64,000 nucleotides of DNA from an uncultured Ignavibacteria bacterium. GTDB lineage: Bacteria; Bacteroidota; Ignavibacteria; SZUA-365. Shown here one piece after another: positions 33,341-42,932 of this stretch. The stretch covers positions 91,491 through 155,490 of the forward strand of contig CAJXVM010000011.1 of the NCBI GenBank assembly GCA_913061095.1, in the 5' to 3' direction. The notes under the pieces are model-generated. The model saw only the letters and a program-made list of their open reading frames with translations. It ran no database searches and was not told the origin of the DNA. Positions within the stretch are counted from its first letter, which is position 1. Each line of letters begins with the position of its first letter. Made by a program: the position numbers and the translations under genes.

Positions 33341-34865
33341 ACCGAATGCAGTACCTGTCATCGGCCTCGAAATCCACGCGCAGGTGCTGACGCGCAGCAA
33401 GGCGTTCTGCGGCTGCAGCACGGCGGTTGCGGATGCGCCGAACGCGCACACCTGTCCCGTCTGTCTCGGTCACCCCGGCGCACTGCCGGTTCTCAACGCG
33501 GCCGTGCTCCGGGCTGCCGTCCTTCTCGGACGCGCGCTCGGCAGCGACATTCATCCCCGATCGGCATTCGCGCGCAAACACTATTTCTATCCCGACCTCC
33601 CGAAGGGATATCAGATCACACAGCACCGCGAGCCCGTCTGCACGGGCGGCACGATGGCTTTTGTGGGATCGGACGGCACGGAGCACGACATCCGCCTCGA
33701 GCGCATCCATATGGAGGAGGACGCCGCGCGCCTGCTGCATCGCGGCGACGCGTCACTCGCCGACTACAATCGCGCCGGCATCCCCCTGCTTGAGATCGTC
33801 ACCACACCGGCGTTCACCTCCGCAGCAGATGCCGCCGCGTTCATGCGCGAACTGCGGCGCGTGCTCGTGTACTGCGGGATCTGCGACGGCAGCATGGAGC
33901 GCGGTTCGCTGCGATGCGACGCAAACGTCTCCCTGCGCCGGACCGACGGCAGCCCCGGCACGCGCACGGAGATCAAGAACATGAATTCCTTCCGCGCGGT
34001 GGAGCGGGCGCTGAACTGGGAAATTGCGCGGCAGCGCGCGCTGCTGAAAGGCGGCAAGGCGGTGGCGTCTGCCACACTGCTCTGGGACGAAGACGCCGGC
34101 GAGGCGCGCATCATGCGCGGCAAGGAGAGCAGCGCGGACTACCACTACATGCCCGAACCGGACCTCCCGCCGGCGGTTGTCACGCAGGAACATATCGATG
34201 CGGCGGATGCGTCCATTCCCGAGCTTCCCCTCGCACGCCAGCGGCGCTTCCTCGAGAAGTACGCACTCCCCGCACTCGATGCGGAAGTGCTCACCGCCGA
34301 ACGCTCCATCGCCGATTATTTCGAAGATGTCGTGCGTCATCTGACGGCTGCCCGGACTGACAGCGACGCCGGAGCCGTTGAGACCGGCATGCGGACCGTG
34401 CCCGCGAAATTCGCGTCAAACTGGATCATGGGCGAAGTGCTGCGCGGGATGCGCGAAGCGGGACTTTCGTCACCGCCGGTGGAGGCTGCGCGTCTCGCGG
34501 AACTGCTTCGGTGTATAGGGGATGGAACGGTCAGCGGCAGTGCAGCGAAGCGCGTGCTTGCCGCCATGGCAGAATCCAACAACGCGCCGGAGGAGATCAT
34601 TGACCGGCTCGGACTGCGGCTGCTGCGCGATGACGATACGCTGCGCGCGCAGGTCCGCGAAGTGCTGAATGCGCACCCGAAACAGTGCGCGGCATTTTAT
34701 GCCGGGAAGGAAAAGCTGCTCGGCTTCTTTGTCGGTCAGGTGATGCAGCGCAGTGGCGGGAGTGCCGATCCGAAGCGCGCGGCAATCCTGCTGCGCGAGG
34801 CACTGTCACGCCATGGTGACGAAGATGCGAACGCGTCCTCACCGTCCGGAAAGGGAGAGTCATGA
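33333..34865 (+). CDS. gatB: aspartyl/glutamyl-tRNA(Asn/Gln) amidotransferase subunit B
   Basis: 510 residues, a little longer than the usual 475-490. GatB is the kinase/transamidase scaffold of GatCAB, which converts Glu-tRNA(Gln) and Asp-tRNA(Asn) to the correct amides. The start PVIGLEIHAQ, the zinc cysteines (Cys26, Cys28, Cys41, Cys44), YFYPDLPKGYQI, LLEIVT and the YqeY-like tail are present. ATG 33333 has GAGGG upstream and overlaps the transporter gene. gatA and gatC are not next to it; instead a glycosyltransferase gene overlaps its end by four bases (ATGA). Confidence 0.96.
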   Translation: MDEPNAVPVIGLEIHAQVLTRSKAFCGCSTAVADAPNAHTCPVCLGHPGALPVLNAAVLRAAVLLGRALGSDIHPRSAFARKHYFYPDLPKGYQITQHREPVCTGGTMAFVGSDGTEHDIRLERIHMEEDAARLLHRGDASLADYNRAGIPLLEIVTTPAFTSAADAAAFMRELRRVLVYCGICDGSMERGSLRCDANVSLRRTDGSPGTRTEIKNMNSFRAVERALNWEIARQRALLKGGKAVASATLLWDEDAGEARIMRGKESSADYHYMPEPDLPPAVVTQEHIDAADASIPELPLARQRRFLEKYALPALDAEVLTAERSIADYFEDVVRHLTAARTDSDAGAVETGMRTVPAKFASNWIMGEVLRGMREAGLSSPPVEAARLAELLRCIGDGTVSGSAAKRVLAAMAESNNAPEEIIDRLGLRLLRDDDTLRAQVREVLNAHPKQCAAFYAGKEKLLGFFVGQVMQRSGGSADPKRAAILLREALSRHGDEDANASSPSGKGES

Positions 34866-35974
34866 CGCTGACCATACTCGAGATCCTCTTCGCCCTCTGT
34901 GGTATTGTGAGTTCACTGTTCTTTGTCTTCGTGCACCTCGGCTGGCAGCGCGCGATGCGCATCCCTCCCGGCAGAAGTGTTCATGATGCGGTGAGCATCG
35001 TCATTGCCGCACGGAACGCCGCAGCTACGCTGCCGGATCTGTTCATCGCCCTGCGCGAACAGTCCTTCCCGCGCGACCGCATGCAGATCCTCATCGTCGA
35101 CGACCGCAGCGACGATGCCACGGCAGCGGTGATCGCGGCACATGCGGGCGACCTCCCTGTCGAGGTGCTGCGCGTCGACCAGATACCCGACGGCGTCTCT
35201 CCCAAAAAACACGCACTGTATCTCGGCATCATGCGAGCGGCACACGAGCAGATCCTCCTCACCGATGCGGACTGCGTCCCGCAGCCGGAGTGGGTCGCCG
35301 CAATGCTGCGGGTGTTCGAACGCGGGAACGATGTCGCACTCGGACTCGCGCCTCTGGAAGCCCGCGCGGGAGGTGCCTCCCGCTACGCCGCATTCGAATC
35401 CCGCCGCACCATGGCACTCATGACAGCAGCCGCCGCGTGGAAGCAGCCGTACATGGCCAGTGGACGCAGCTGGGGATTCACAAAAGAGCTGTATACGCGT
35501 GCCGGCGGACTCGAACCGCTCTTTGCGCATCTCGGCGGCGATGACGACCTGCTGCTGCAGCGCTTTGTCCGTCACGGAGCTCATGTCGGCGTGTGCATGG
35601 AACCGGGTACACAGGTGGAATCCCCCGCGCCCTCGTCCTGGCGTGCGCTGTACCGCCAGAAGCTCCGGCATTATCGCGTTTCTTCATCCTACAACGGACG
35701 CGCCTCCGCACTGCTCTCGCTGTTTGTCGTTACTGAAACGCTCACTCCCCTGCTCGGCGCCGCACTCACGGTGATGCTTCCCGGAGCGGCGAAGATCTTT
35801 CCGCCGCTGCTCGTGCTGTGGAAGTTCTGGTATGACACGGGTTTTCTTTTTTCTGCCTTCCGCTGGATGAACGGTGAGACCAGCCGTACGCGGCTTGCAG
35901 TGCACGAAGCATTTCATATTTTTTATGCAGGAATCGTCGGACTCCTCTCTTTTGTCAAACCGCCTCGATGGTGA
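34862..35974 (+). CDS. family 2 glycosyltransferase with membrane segments
   Basis: 370 residues. An N-terminal membrane segment is followed by a GT-A fold: SIVIAARNAA, VDDRSDD, the DXD-type motif TDADC, and GGDDDLLLQRFV where the catalytic base lies in family 2 enzymes. Two or three more membrane segments form the C-terminus. Such enzymes add a sugar to a lipid or polyprenyl-phosphate acceptor. Its start is fused to the gatB stop (ATGA) and its end overlaps or abuts the methyltransferase start, so it is in the middle of one operon. Confidence 0.9.
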   Translation: MTLTILEILFALCGIVSSLFFVFVHLGWQRAMRIPPGRSVHDAVSIVIAARNAAATLPDLFIALREQSFPRDRMQILIVDDRSDDATAAVIAAHAGDLPVEVLRVDQIPDGVSPKKHALYLGIMRAAHEQILLTDADCVPQPEWVAAMLRVFERGNDVALGLAPLEARAGGASRYAAFESRRTMALMTAAAAWKQPYMASGRSWGFTKELYTRAGGLEPLFAHLGGDDDLLLQRFVRHGAHVGVCMEPGTQVESPAPSSWRALYRQKLRHYRVSSSYNGRASALLSLFVVTETLTPLLGAALTVMLPGAAKIFPPLLVLWKFWYDTGFLFSAFRWMNGETSRTRLAVHEAFHIFYAGIVGLLSFVKPPRW

Positions 35975-35975
35975 C

Positions 35976-36812
35976 GTGCAGGAACCAGTCATCACATCCG
36001 CTCCCCTTCCGGATGCGGCGCATCCGAACCGCCTGCGCTGGCAGCGCTCTGCGGAACGCGCCGTGCTGCGTGGAGAACTGGTGTGCGACCTGCTCGCGGA
36101 AACGCTGCCGCTGCGCGGGGCGCGTGTACTCGACGCAGGATGCGGGAACGGAGGCACCAGCATTGCGCTCTCCCGCCTCGGTGCGTATGTGACGGCTCTG
36201 GATCGGAATCCGGACCGTCTGCAGATCCTGCAGGATTCCTGCCCGGATGTTGAAACACGGCTGGGCGATGTGAATGCCCTCTCATTTCCTGACAGCAGCT
36301 TCGATGCGGCAGTGCTGCAGGATGTGATCGAGCATACTGCCGATCCAGCAGCGGTGCTCGCGGAAATTGCGCGCGTGCTGCGCCCGGGTGGTATGCTGTA
36401 CCTGAGCACGCCCAATCGCGACGCGCTCCCGAACATCATCGCCGATCCGCATTTCGGTCTCCCATTTGTGAGCAGGAAAAATCGCGCGACGCTGCGGCAA
36501 ATTCTTCGCCGCCGTCGTCCCAGTGACGCAGAGCGCGATGACCTCGCGGAACTGCTCTCCGAGATGCAGCTGCTGCGGCTTCTCGCTGATGCGGGTCTGA
36601 CGTCCCATTTCGTAAACCGCACGGTAGCGAAGCGGCTTTTCGAATCCCCGGAAGCGGTTGTGTGGAGTGATCTTCATCTCAACGCCGTACGGTGGATCCG
36701 TCGGCTGCATCTGCACCGCGCCGTCCTCCATGTGGTGCGTGACGAGGCGGGTGTGATCAACCGGCTGCTGAATCCCACCTTTTATCTGATCTGCCGAAAG
36801 GAAGGACGATGA
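35976..36812 (+). CDS. class I SAM-dependent methyltransferase
   Basis: 278 residues from GTG 35976, one base after the glycosyltransferase stop; an ATG at 35925 would overlap that gene by 50 bases and is the alternative. The SAM-binding motif VLDAGCGNGGTS, followed by ALDRNPDRLQI and a DVIEHTADPAAVLAEIARVLRPGG block, is that of UbiE/BioC-like small-molecule methyltransferases. A longer C-terminal part may hold the substrate. The next gene, a radical SAM protein, overlaps by four bases (ATGA), so both probably act on one product. Confidence 0.88.
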   Translation: MQEPVITSAPLPDAAHPNRLRWQRSAERAVLRGELVCDLLAETLPLRGARVLDAGCGNGGTSIALSRLGAYVTALDRNPDRLQILQDSCPDVETRLGDVNALSFPDSSFDAAVLQDVIEHTADPAAVLAEIARVLRPGGMLYLSTPNRDALPNIIADPHFGLPFVSRKNRATLRQILRRRRPSDAERDDLAELLSEMQLLRLLADAGLTSHFVNRTVAKRLFESPEAVVWSDLHLNAVRWIRRLHLHRAVLHVVRDEAGVINRLLNPTFYLICRKEGR

Positions 36813-37816
36813 CCGTCCGTACCATACGGAACCTGTTGCGCTGTGTCTCGCCGTCCCGCGCCTGGAATCTTGCGCGCATGACCACCTCGTACCGGTTTTC
36901 CGTCCTCACCGGCCGGAGTGTCGTCTGGGGCAGTCCCTACACGCTGACCATCGAGCCGACGAATCGCTGCAATCTCTCCTGTCCCGAATGTCCCTCAGGC
37001 AACGGCGCCATGACGCGTCCCCAGGGGATGCTCGCCTTCGACGATTTCCGCCGCATCGTCGACGAGGTACGCCGCGAGGTGTTTTACCTGCAGCTGTTTT
37101 TCCAGGGCGAGCCGTTCATCAACAACCGCCTGCTCGACATGATCCGATATGCGCATGACCGGCGGATGTATGTTTCCGTGAGTACCAACGCACATTACAT
37201 CCGCGAGAACAATGCTGCGGAACTGGTCGAGAGTGGACTCGACCGGCTGATCGTCTCGATCGACGGACTCACGCAGGAGGTATACGAGCAGTACCGCGTC
37301 GGCGGGAAGCTCGCGAAGGTGCACGAGGCGCTGGAGCTGCTGCGGCGGGAGCGCACGCGCCGCGGCAGCCGCATGGAGCTGGTGCTGCAGCTTCTGGTCA
37401 CGCGGCAGAACGAAGAGCAGCTCGGCGAGCTGCGCGAACTTGCGCGGCGATACAACGCGGAGATCGCGCTGAAGACCATGCAGGTGTATTCGATCGAGGG
37501 CGCGGAGCAGTTCCTTCCGAACAATGAGCGATACAGTCGCTACCACAGGGTGAACGGCAAGCTGCGTACGAAGAACCGTCTGCGCAACCGCTGCGTGCGG
37601 CTCTGGGAGCGCAGCGTCATCACATGGGACGGTACGGTCGTGCCCTGCTGTTTCGACAAGGATGCCGAATATCCCCTCGGTCAGCTCAACGGCCGCAGCT
37701 TCGCCGACATCTGGCATTCCGACGAATACCACGCCTTCCGACGGAAGATTCTGGCGGGAAGGAAGAATGTGGAGATGTGCCGGAATTGTACCGAGGGGAT
37801 GAGGATATATCGTTAG
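36809..37816 (+). CDS. radical SAM/SPASM-domain protein
   Basis: 335 residues. The [4Fe-4S] motif CxxxCxxC is Cys54, Cys58 and Cys61 (TNRCNLSCPEC). The TIM-barrel radical SAM core includes FFQGEPF and VSIDGL. A SPASM C-terminal part holds further cysteines (CVRLWE, VPCCFDKD, CRNCTEG) for auxiliary clusters. Proteins of this kind modify peptides, lipids or glycans; this sub-branch often sits in surface-polysaccharide and lipid clusters, which fits the neighbours here. The target is unknown. Confidence 0.9.
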   Translation: MTVRTIRNLLRCVSPSRAWNLARMTTSYRFSVLTGRSVVWGSPYTLTIEPTNRCNLSCPECPSGNGAMTRPQGMLAFDDFRRIVDEVRREVFYLQLFFQGEPFINNRLLDMIRYAHDRRMYVSVSTNAHYIRENNAAELVESGLDRLIVSIDGLTQEVYEQYRVGGKLAKVHEALELLRRERTRRGSRMELVLQLLVTRQNEEQLGELRELARRYNAEIALKTMQVYSIEGAEQFLPNNERYSRYHRVNGKLRTKNRLRNRCVRLWERSVITWDGTVVPCCFDKDAEYPLGQLNGRSFADIWHSDEYHAFRRKILAGRKNVEMCRNCTEGMRIYR

Positions 37817-37864
37817 CTATCAATTGCATAGTTCAAGGTGCGAAGTGAAAAGGTAGCATTGTAC

Positions 37865-37968
37865 GTCACCCCGAGCAGACCACGCGTCAGCGTGGTCGTA
37901 TCGAGGGGCGTGGTATCCACCTATCCCTCGATACGGCTCTCGCTTCGGTCGTGCCTGCTCGGGATGAC
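37865..37968. repeat. 104-base nested palindrome (REP-like)
   Basis: Ends GTCACCCCGAGCAG and CTGCTCGGGATGAC are inverted with one mismatch pair; an inner CGTATCGAGGG / CCCTCGATACG stem is perfect; and a third hairpin, CCACGC-GTCA-GCGTGG, lies in the left arm. It resembles the intergenic palindromes seen in many GC-rich genomes of this group. No gene lies within. Confidence 0.85.
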
Positions 37969-37982
37969 GGATCGGCTCCACA

Positions 37983-38017
37983 TTTGCACTTTGCACTTTG
38001 CACTCTGCACTTTGCAC
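37983..38017. repeat. five tandem heptamers TTTGCAC
   Basis: Units of seven bases at 37983, 37990, 37997, 38004 (TCTGCAC) and 38011. They lie just upstream of the MlaE-like gene. Length variation could alter promoter spacing. Confidence 0.85.
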
Positions 38018-38049
38018 TTCCATTGCAGCTATTTTTGTAAGTTGCACTT

Positions 38050-38820
38050 ATGACCCTGGGACTCGACAGACTCGGCAGACGCACGATCCGTTTTTTCAAC
38101 GAGATCGGACAGATCAGCATTCTGCAGCTGCGCATCGTGCGGAGTATGCACCGTCTCGTGCGGGACCGCCGGCTGGTGCTCGAGCAGATGGCGCATATCG
38201 GCGTGGGATCGCTGCCGCTGGTGCTGATTATCGGACTGTTCACCGGCATGGTCTCGGCATGGCAGGCGGCGTATCAGTTTCAGGGACTGATCAGCTTCTC
38301 CCTGATCGGCGGCGCCGTCAGCCGGGCGATCTTCATCGAGCTGGGGCCCGTTCTGACCGCCATTGTCATCGCGGGACGCGTGGGCGCCTCCATCGCAGCG
38401 GAAATAGGAACCATGCGCGTGACCGAACAGATTGACGCGCTGGAGAGCATGGCCATCAATCCCGTTCGCTACCTGGCCATGCCTCGCTTTGTCGGGGCCG
38501 TGCTGATGATGCCGATTCTCGTCACGTTCGCCAACGCCATCGCGCTCTTCGGCGCCTTCGTGGTGGCAAATTTCTTCCTCGATCTCACTTCCCAGGTGTT
38601 TTTCGGCAGTGTCGAGCGCTTTTTCCAGGCCAAGGATGTCTTTTCCGGTCTTCTGAAATCCGTTGCCTTCGGCGGCGTCACATCCCTGCTGGGATGCCAT
38701 ATCGGATTCAAGACCTCCGGCGGCGCGGAAGGTGTCGGTTTTTCGACCATTCGGGCCTTTGTGCTCTCCTCCGCGATGATCCTCATTCTCGACTACGCAC
38801 TCTGGACGATCATCTTCTGA
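38050..38820 (+). CDS. mlaE: MlaE-family ABC transporter permease
   Basis: 256 residues, about six hydrophobic segments. Signatures of the MlaE (Ttg2B/YrbE) permeases are seen: GSLPLVLIIGLFTGMV, ELGPVLTAIVIAGRVGASIAAEIGTM, QIDALESMAINPVRYL and MPRFVGAVLMMPIL. These form the core of the phospholipid transport complex with MlaF (ATPase) and MlaD. Neither partner is adjacent: upstream are repeats, downstream is clpC. It may work with ATPase and MCE genes elsewhere. Confidence 0.93.
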   Translation: MTLGLDRLGRRTIRFFNEIGQISILQLRIVRSMHRLVRDRRLVLEQMAHIGVGSLPLVLIIGLFTGMVSAWQAAYQFQGLISFSLIGGAVSRAIFIELGPVLTAIVIAGRVGASIAAEIGTMRVTEQIDALESMAINPVRYLAMPRFVGAVLMMPILVTFANAIALFGAFVVANFFLDLTSQVFFGSVERFFQAKDVFSGLLKSVAFGGVTSLLGCHIGFKTSGGAEGVGFSTIRAFVLSSAMILILDYALWTIIF

Positions 38821-38838
38821 GTGTCCTGATTTCTCACC

Positions 38839-38867
38839 TTGCACCCGGGGAACCCTCACGCTATTTT
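38839..38867 (+). promoter_or_regulatory. candidate promoter of clpC
   Basis: TTGCAC (38839-38844) and TATTTT (38862-38867) with 17 bases between. A CCGCCG-TTT-CGGCGG hairpin lies in the leader at 38890-38904. The ATG of clpC is at 38937. Confidence 0.5.
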
Positions 38868-38936
38868 AGTTGTAGTATGATGTACACACCCGCCGTTTCG
38901 GCGGAAATCAATGCGCTTACACACCCTGGATAGATA

Positions 38937-41513
38937 ATGGAAGGCAACTTTTCGAACAGAGTGCAGGAAGTCATCCGGCTGAGCCGGGAGGAAGCTCTCC
39001 GTCTCGGACATGACTATATCGGCACGGAGCATCTGCTGCTGGGAATCATCCGCGAGGGCGAAGGGATTGCCGTGAAAATCCTCCGCAACCTCGGCTGTGA
39101 CCTGTATCAGGTGAAAAAAAGCATCGAGGATACTGTCCGCTCTTCCGGCGGGACGATTACCATCGGAAATATTCCGCTGACAAAGCAGGCGGAGAAAGTA
39201 CTGAAAATCACGTATCTGGAAGCCAAACTCTACAAGTCGGAAGTTATCGGCACCGAACATCTGCTCCTGTCGCTGCTGCGCGACGACGACAACATCGCGG
39301 CCCAGATCCTCAATCAGTTCAACGTGCAGTACGATCTGGTGCGCAACGAACTCGACAACATCATCAGCGGGAAACCCTCCTCTCCCTCCGCGGGCGAAGA
39401 GTCCGAGAAGGGGCAGGAACGGGGCGAGACGTCACATTCGCCGTCCGAGAAGCGGTCCGAGCGCGTCAAGACGCCGGTGCTCGATAACTTCGGGCGTGAT
39501 CTGACCAAACTGGCGGTGGACGACAAGCTCGATCCCATCGTCGGGCGGGAAAAAGAAATCGAGCGTGTGGCGCAGGTGCTTTCACGCCGGAAAAAGAACA
39601 ATCCCGTGCTGATCGGTGAACCGGGTGTGGGGAAAACAGCCATCGCCGAGGGACTCGCTCTGCGCATCGTGCAGAAGAAAGTGTCACGCGTGCTTCATAA
39701 TAAGCGCGTTGTCACGCTTGATCTCGCCGCGCTGGTCGCGGGCACGAAGTATCGCGGCCAGTTCGAGGAACGCATGAAGGCCGTCATGAACGAACTGGAA
39801 AAGGCGCGCGACATCATCCTGTTCATCGATGAGCTGCATACTATCGTGGGAGCCGGGGGCGCCTCCGGATCGCTCGATGCGTCAAACATGTTCAAGCCGG
39901 CGCTCGCGCGCGGCGACATCCAGTGCATCGGTGCGACCACGCTGGATGAATATCGCCAGAACATCGAAAAGGATGGCGCGCTGGATCGCCGTTTCCAGAA
40001 GATCATGGTGGATCCCACCACCGTTCAGGAAACGCAGGAAATCCTGCAGAACATCAAGCACAAATATGAAGAGCATCACAACGTGCGTTATCTGCCGCGG
40101 GCTCTCGAGGACTGCGTGCGACTGAGCGACCGCTACATCACCGACCGCTACCTGCCCGACAAGGCGATCGACGTGCTTGATGAAGCCGGCGCACGCGTCC
40201 ATCTCGAGAACATCGTGGTTCCGAAGAATATCGTGACGCTCGAAGAAGAGATCGAGAAGATCAAGAGCGAGAAAAACCAGGTCGTCCGGAATCAGAATTT
40301 CGAGGAAGCCGCTCGCCTGCGTGATATCGAGAAAAAACTGCTCAATGAACTCGACGAAGCAAAGCGCGAATGGGAAGTGCAGTCACAGTCCATCGTGCAC
40401 GACGTCAATGACGACGTCATCGCCGATGTCGTCTCCATGATGACGGGCATCCCCGTCAACCGCATCGCGCAGTCCGAGTCACAGAAACTCCTCAAGATGG
40501 GTGACGAGCTCAAAAAGGAAATCATCGGACAGGACGAGGCCATCGACAAGCTGGTGCGCGCCATTCGCAGGACCCGCGCCGGTTTGAAGGATCCCACGCG
40601 TCCGATTGGTTCCTTTGTCTTTCTCGGTCCGACCGGTGTCGGAAAAACCGAGATGGCAAAGGTGCTCGCCCGCTATCTCTTCGATTCAGACGACGCCCTT
40701 GTGCGCATCGACATGAGTGAATACATGGAGAAATTCTCCGTCTCACGCCTCGTCGGCGCTCCGCCGGGATACGTCGGCTACGAGGAAGGCGGACAGCTCA
40801 CCGAGAAAATCCGGCGCAAGCCCTATTCCGTGGTGCTGCTCGACGAGATCGAGAAGGCCCATCCGGATGTCTTCAACATCCTTCTCCAGGTGCTAGACGA
40901 CGGCATGATCACCGACGGACTCGGTCGCCGCATCGATTTCAAGAATACCATCCTCATCATGACCTCGAACATCGGCGCTCGCGAAATCAAGCGCGACGGC
41001 GTATTCGGTTTCGGTGAGGAGCCGGAGGAGAAAAACCAGTACCGCGACATGAAGAAGACGCTCGAAGAATCGATGAAAAAGCTCTTCAATCCGGAGTTTC
41101 TCAATCGCATCGATGAGAGCATCGTCTTCCACTCTCTCACGAAGGAGCACATCAAGGTCATCATCGATATCTCCACGAAGAAGCTCTTCGACCGTCTCGG
41201 ACACATGGGACTTTCGCTGGACTTCACTCCCGACGCAAAGGATTTCCTCGCCGACAAGGGCTTCGATCCCAATTACGGTGCGCGTCCCCTGCGCCGCGCC
41301 CTGCAGAGTTACATCGAGGATCCGCTCGCTGAGGAGATTCTCAAGGGTCGCTTCCCCGAGGGCAGCACCATTCTGGTGTCACTCAATGAGGACAAGAATG
41401 TTTTTGTCTTCTCGAACACCACGCAGGATGGAGCAGGTAACGCGCCGACGTCGGAAGAGCACTCCGTTGTGGATCACAGCGAAGATGACACCAATAATGA
41501 ATCGGACACCTGA
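38937..41513 (+). CDS. clpC: ATP-dependent Clp protease ATP-binding subunit ClpC
   Basis: 858 residues. Hexameric unfoldase that feeds ClpP. Two Clp-N repeats (residues about 5-140), a first AAA+ domain ([13 protein letters not shown]), a UVR-like coiled coil with [12 protein letters not shown] in the middle, a second AAA+ domain ([24 protein letters not shown]) and the ClpB D2-small C-terminal domain. The UVR segment separates ClpC from ClpA and ClpB. A ClpP-docking loop (VFGFGE) is near residue 690. clpP is 22 kb away on the other strand. A strong terminator follows. Confidence 0.96.
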   Translation: MEGNFSNRVQEVIRLSREEALRLGHDYIGTEHLLLGIIREGEGIAVKILRNLGCDLYQVKKSIEDTVRSSGGTITIGNIPLTKQAEKVLKITYLEAKLYKSEVIGTEHLLLSLLRDDDNIAAQILNQFNVQYDLVRNELDNIISGKPSSPSAGEESEKGQERGETSHSPSEKRSERVKTPVLDNFGRDLTKLAVDDKLDPIVGREKEIERVAQVLSRRKKNNPVLIGEPGVGKTAIAEGLALRIVQKKVSRVLHNKRVVTLDLAALVAGTKYRGQFEERMKAVMNELEKARDIILFIDELHTIVGAGGASGSLDASNMFKPALARGDIQCIGATTLDEYRQNIEKDGALDRRFQKIMVDPTTVQETQEILQNIKHKYEEHHNVRYLPRALEDCVRLSDRYITDRYLPDKAIDVLDEAGARVHLENIVVPKNIVTLEEEIEKIKSEKNQVVRNQNFEEAARLRDIEKKLLNELDEAKREWEVQSQSIVHDVNDDVIADVVSMMTGIPVNRIAQSESQKLLKMGDELKKEIIGQDEAIDKLVRAIRRTRAGLKDPTRPIGSFVFLGPTGVGKTEMAKVLARYLFDSDDALVRIDMSEYMEKFSVSRLVGAPPGYVGYEEGGQLTEKIRRKPYSVVLLDEIEKAHPDVFNILLQVLDDGMITDGLGRRIDFKNTILIMTSNIGAREIKRDGVFGFGEEPEEKNQYRDMKKTLEESMKKLFNPEFLNRIDESIVFHSLTKEHIKVIIDISTKKLFDRLGHMGLSLDFTPDAKDFLADKGFDPNYGARPLRRALQSYIEDPLAEEILKGRFPEGSTILVSLNEDKNVFVFSNTTQDGAGNAPTSEEHSVVDHSEDDTNNESDT

Positions 41514-41544
41514 TTCCAACCCTGCGAAAAACTTCCAACGAAAA

Positions 41545-41568
41545 ACGCGGCGTCATGCCGCGTTTTTT
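41545..41568 (+). terminator. terminator of clpC
   Basis: ACGCGGC-GTCAT-GCCGCGT stem with six T after it; A-run before it, so it may work on both strands and also end the apaG transcript. Confidence 0.85.
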
Positions 41569-41645
41569 ATAGCACCTGAGTGCGCTGCCGTGTTAATGAA
41601 CATACGAGAAACTCTTGCGAACACCCCGGCTGCTGACTTCTCCGG

Positions 41646-42029
41646 TCAGTTCAGCCGCGCTTTGAGATGGAAGCGGGGGATGTTCGCATCGAACGTCGTG
41701 CCGTCTTCGCGTTCCATGGAATACGTCCCCTCCATGGAACCCTCGAAGGATTTCAGAACACAGAAACTGTTGTAGTGGTAGGTCGTGCCAGGCTTGATAA
41801 CGGGCTGTTCCCCGACAACGCCCTCCCCTTCGACCTCGTAGTCCGGCGCATCCGAATCGTGAATGTACCAGTGGCGCCGGAGAAGCTTGACCGGGCTGCT
41901 GCCGCGATTCTCGAGGCTGATAAAATACACGAAGAAGAATTTCTTCTGCATGATGTCTGACCGTTCCTCGAGAAAATAGCTCTGCACGGTCACGGTCAGA
42001 CCTTCGGTGGTTTTTGTATATGCAAGCAT
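41646..42029 (-). CDS. apaG: ApaG protein
   Basis: 127 residues from ATG 42029, the normal family length; a longer frame up to 42095 adds an unlikely leader. Single Ig-like fold with GLTVTVQSYFLEERSD, YFISLENRG, RRHWYIHDSD and the glycine-rich VVGEQPVIKPGTTYHYNS. ApaG is linked in enterics to Co/Mg efflux and to Ap4A levels, and its biochemical role is still unclear. It ends a five-gene leftward run with lptB, tatD, the MEMO1 protein and oppF. Confidence 0.94.
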   Translation of the reverse strand: MLAYTKTTEGLTVTVQSYFLEERSDIMQKKFFFVYFISLENRGSSPVKLLRRHWYIHDSDAPDYEVEGEGVVGEQPVIKPGTTYHYNSFCVLKSFEGSMEGTYSMEREDGTTFDANIPRFHLKARLN

Positions 42030-42137
42030 GGAACGCGTGTTCTCAGAATGATTGGGAGAAGGGGTACTGGATGATAAACGCCGTGCCACGGGCAATAGTT
42101 CGCGGAACGGACGGGGAGAGAAAAAAAGATTCGGGGA

Positions 42138-42932
42138 TCAGTAGCGGTCGAGACGGAAGCTCTCACCGAGGTACATCTTCCTGGCTTCCTCGTCATTGGC
42201 GAGTTTCTCCGAGTCACCCTCCATCAGAATGGTGCCGTCGAACAGCAGATACGCGCGGTCGACGATGGAGAGCGTTTCATGAACGTTGTGATCGGTGATG
42301 AGTACACCGATGTTGCGCTCCTTCAGCGCGGTGACAATGCGCATGATATCTTCGACTGCAATCGGATCGACTCCGGCAAACGGCTCATCGAGCAGAATGA
42401 AGCTCGGGTTCGTGGTAAGCGCACGGGCGATTTCTGTCCGGCGTCGCTCCCCTCCCGAGAGCATGTATCCCTTGCTGCCTCGGATGCCGGCGATGTTGAA
42501 ATCCTCAAGCAGCTGCTCGGCCCGCTCCCTGCGTTCCTTCCTGCCGACCCCCATGACCTCGAGAATGGCAAGCAGATTCTCCTCCACGGTCAGCTGACGA
42601 AACACGGACGCCTCCTGCGGCAGGTATCCCACGCCGAGTCGGGCGCGTTTGTACATGGGAAGGCGCGTGATTTCACGGTCATCGATGAATACTTTTCCAG
42701 CTGTCGGACGAATCATGCCCGTGATCATGTAAAACGTCGTCGTCTTGCCCGCTCCGTTCGGACCGAGGAGCCCGACGATTTCCCCCTGACGCACCGAGAT
42801 GCTCGCACCCTTGACCACGAAGCGTTTCTTGTAGCGCTTCTTCAGCTCCTGTGAGCGCAGGACGCGACTGCCCGTGCGCACGTCAAGCGGAGAAATTTCA
42901 CTGCGGTTGTTTGTCCTGTTCTGCTCACTCAT
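42138..42932 (-). CDS. lptB: LPS export ABC transporter ATPase LptB
   Basis: 264 residues from ATG 42932. Cytoplasmic ATPase of the LptB2FG transporter that lifts lipopolysaccharide from the inner membrane. Walker A GPNGAGKTT, signature LSGGERRR, Walker B FILLDEPFAGVDP and the LptB-specific GVGYLPQEASVFRQLTVEENL are present. Its presence means an LPS-type outer membrane. The start overlaps the tatD end by eight bases. lptFG, lptA and lptC are not in the window. Confidence 0.95.
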   Translation of the reverse strand: MSEQNRTNNRSEISPLDVRTGSRVLRSQELKKRYKKRFVVKGASISVRQGEIVGLLGPNGAGKTTTFYMITGMIRPTAGKVFIDDREITRLPMYKRARLGVGYLPQEASVFRQLTVEENLLAILEVMGVGRKERRERAEQLLEDFNIAGIRGSKGYMLSGGERRRTEIARALTTNPSFILLDEPFAGVDPIAVEDIMRIVTALKERNIGVLITDHNVHETLSIVDRAYLLFDGTILMEGDSEKLANDEEARKMYLGESFRLDRY

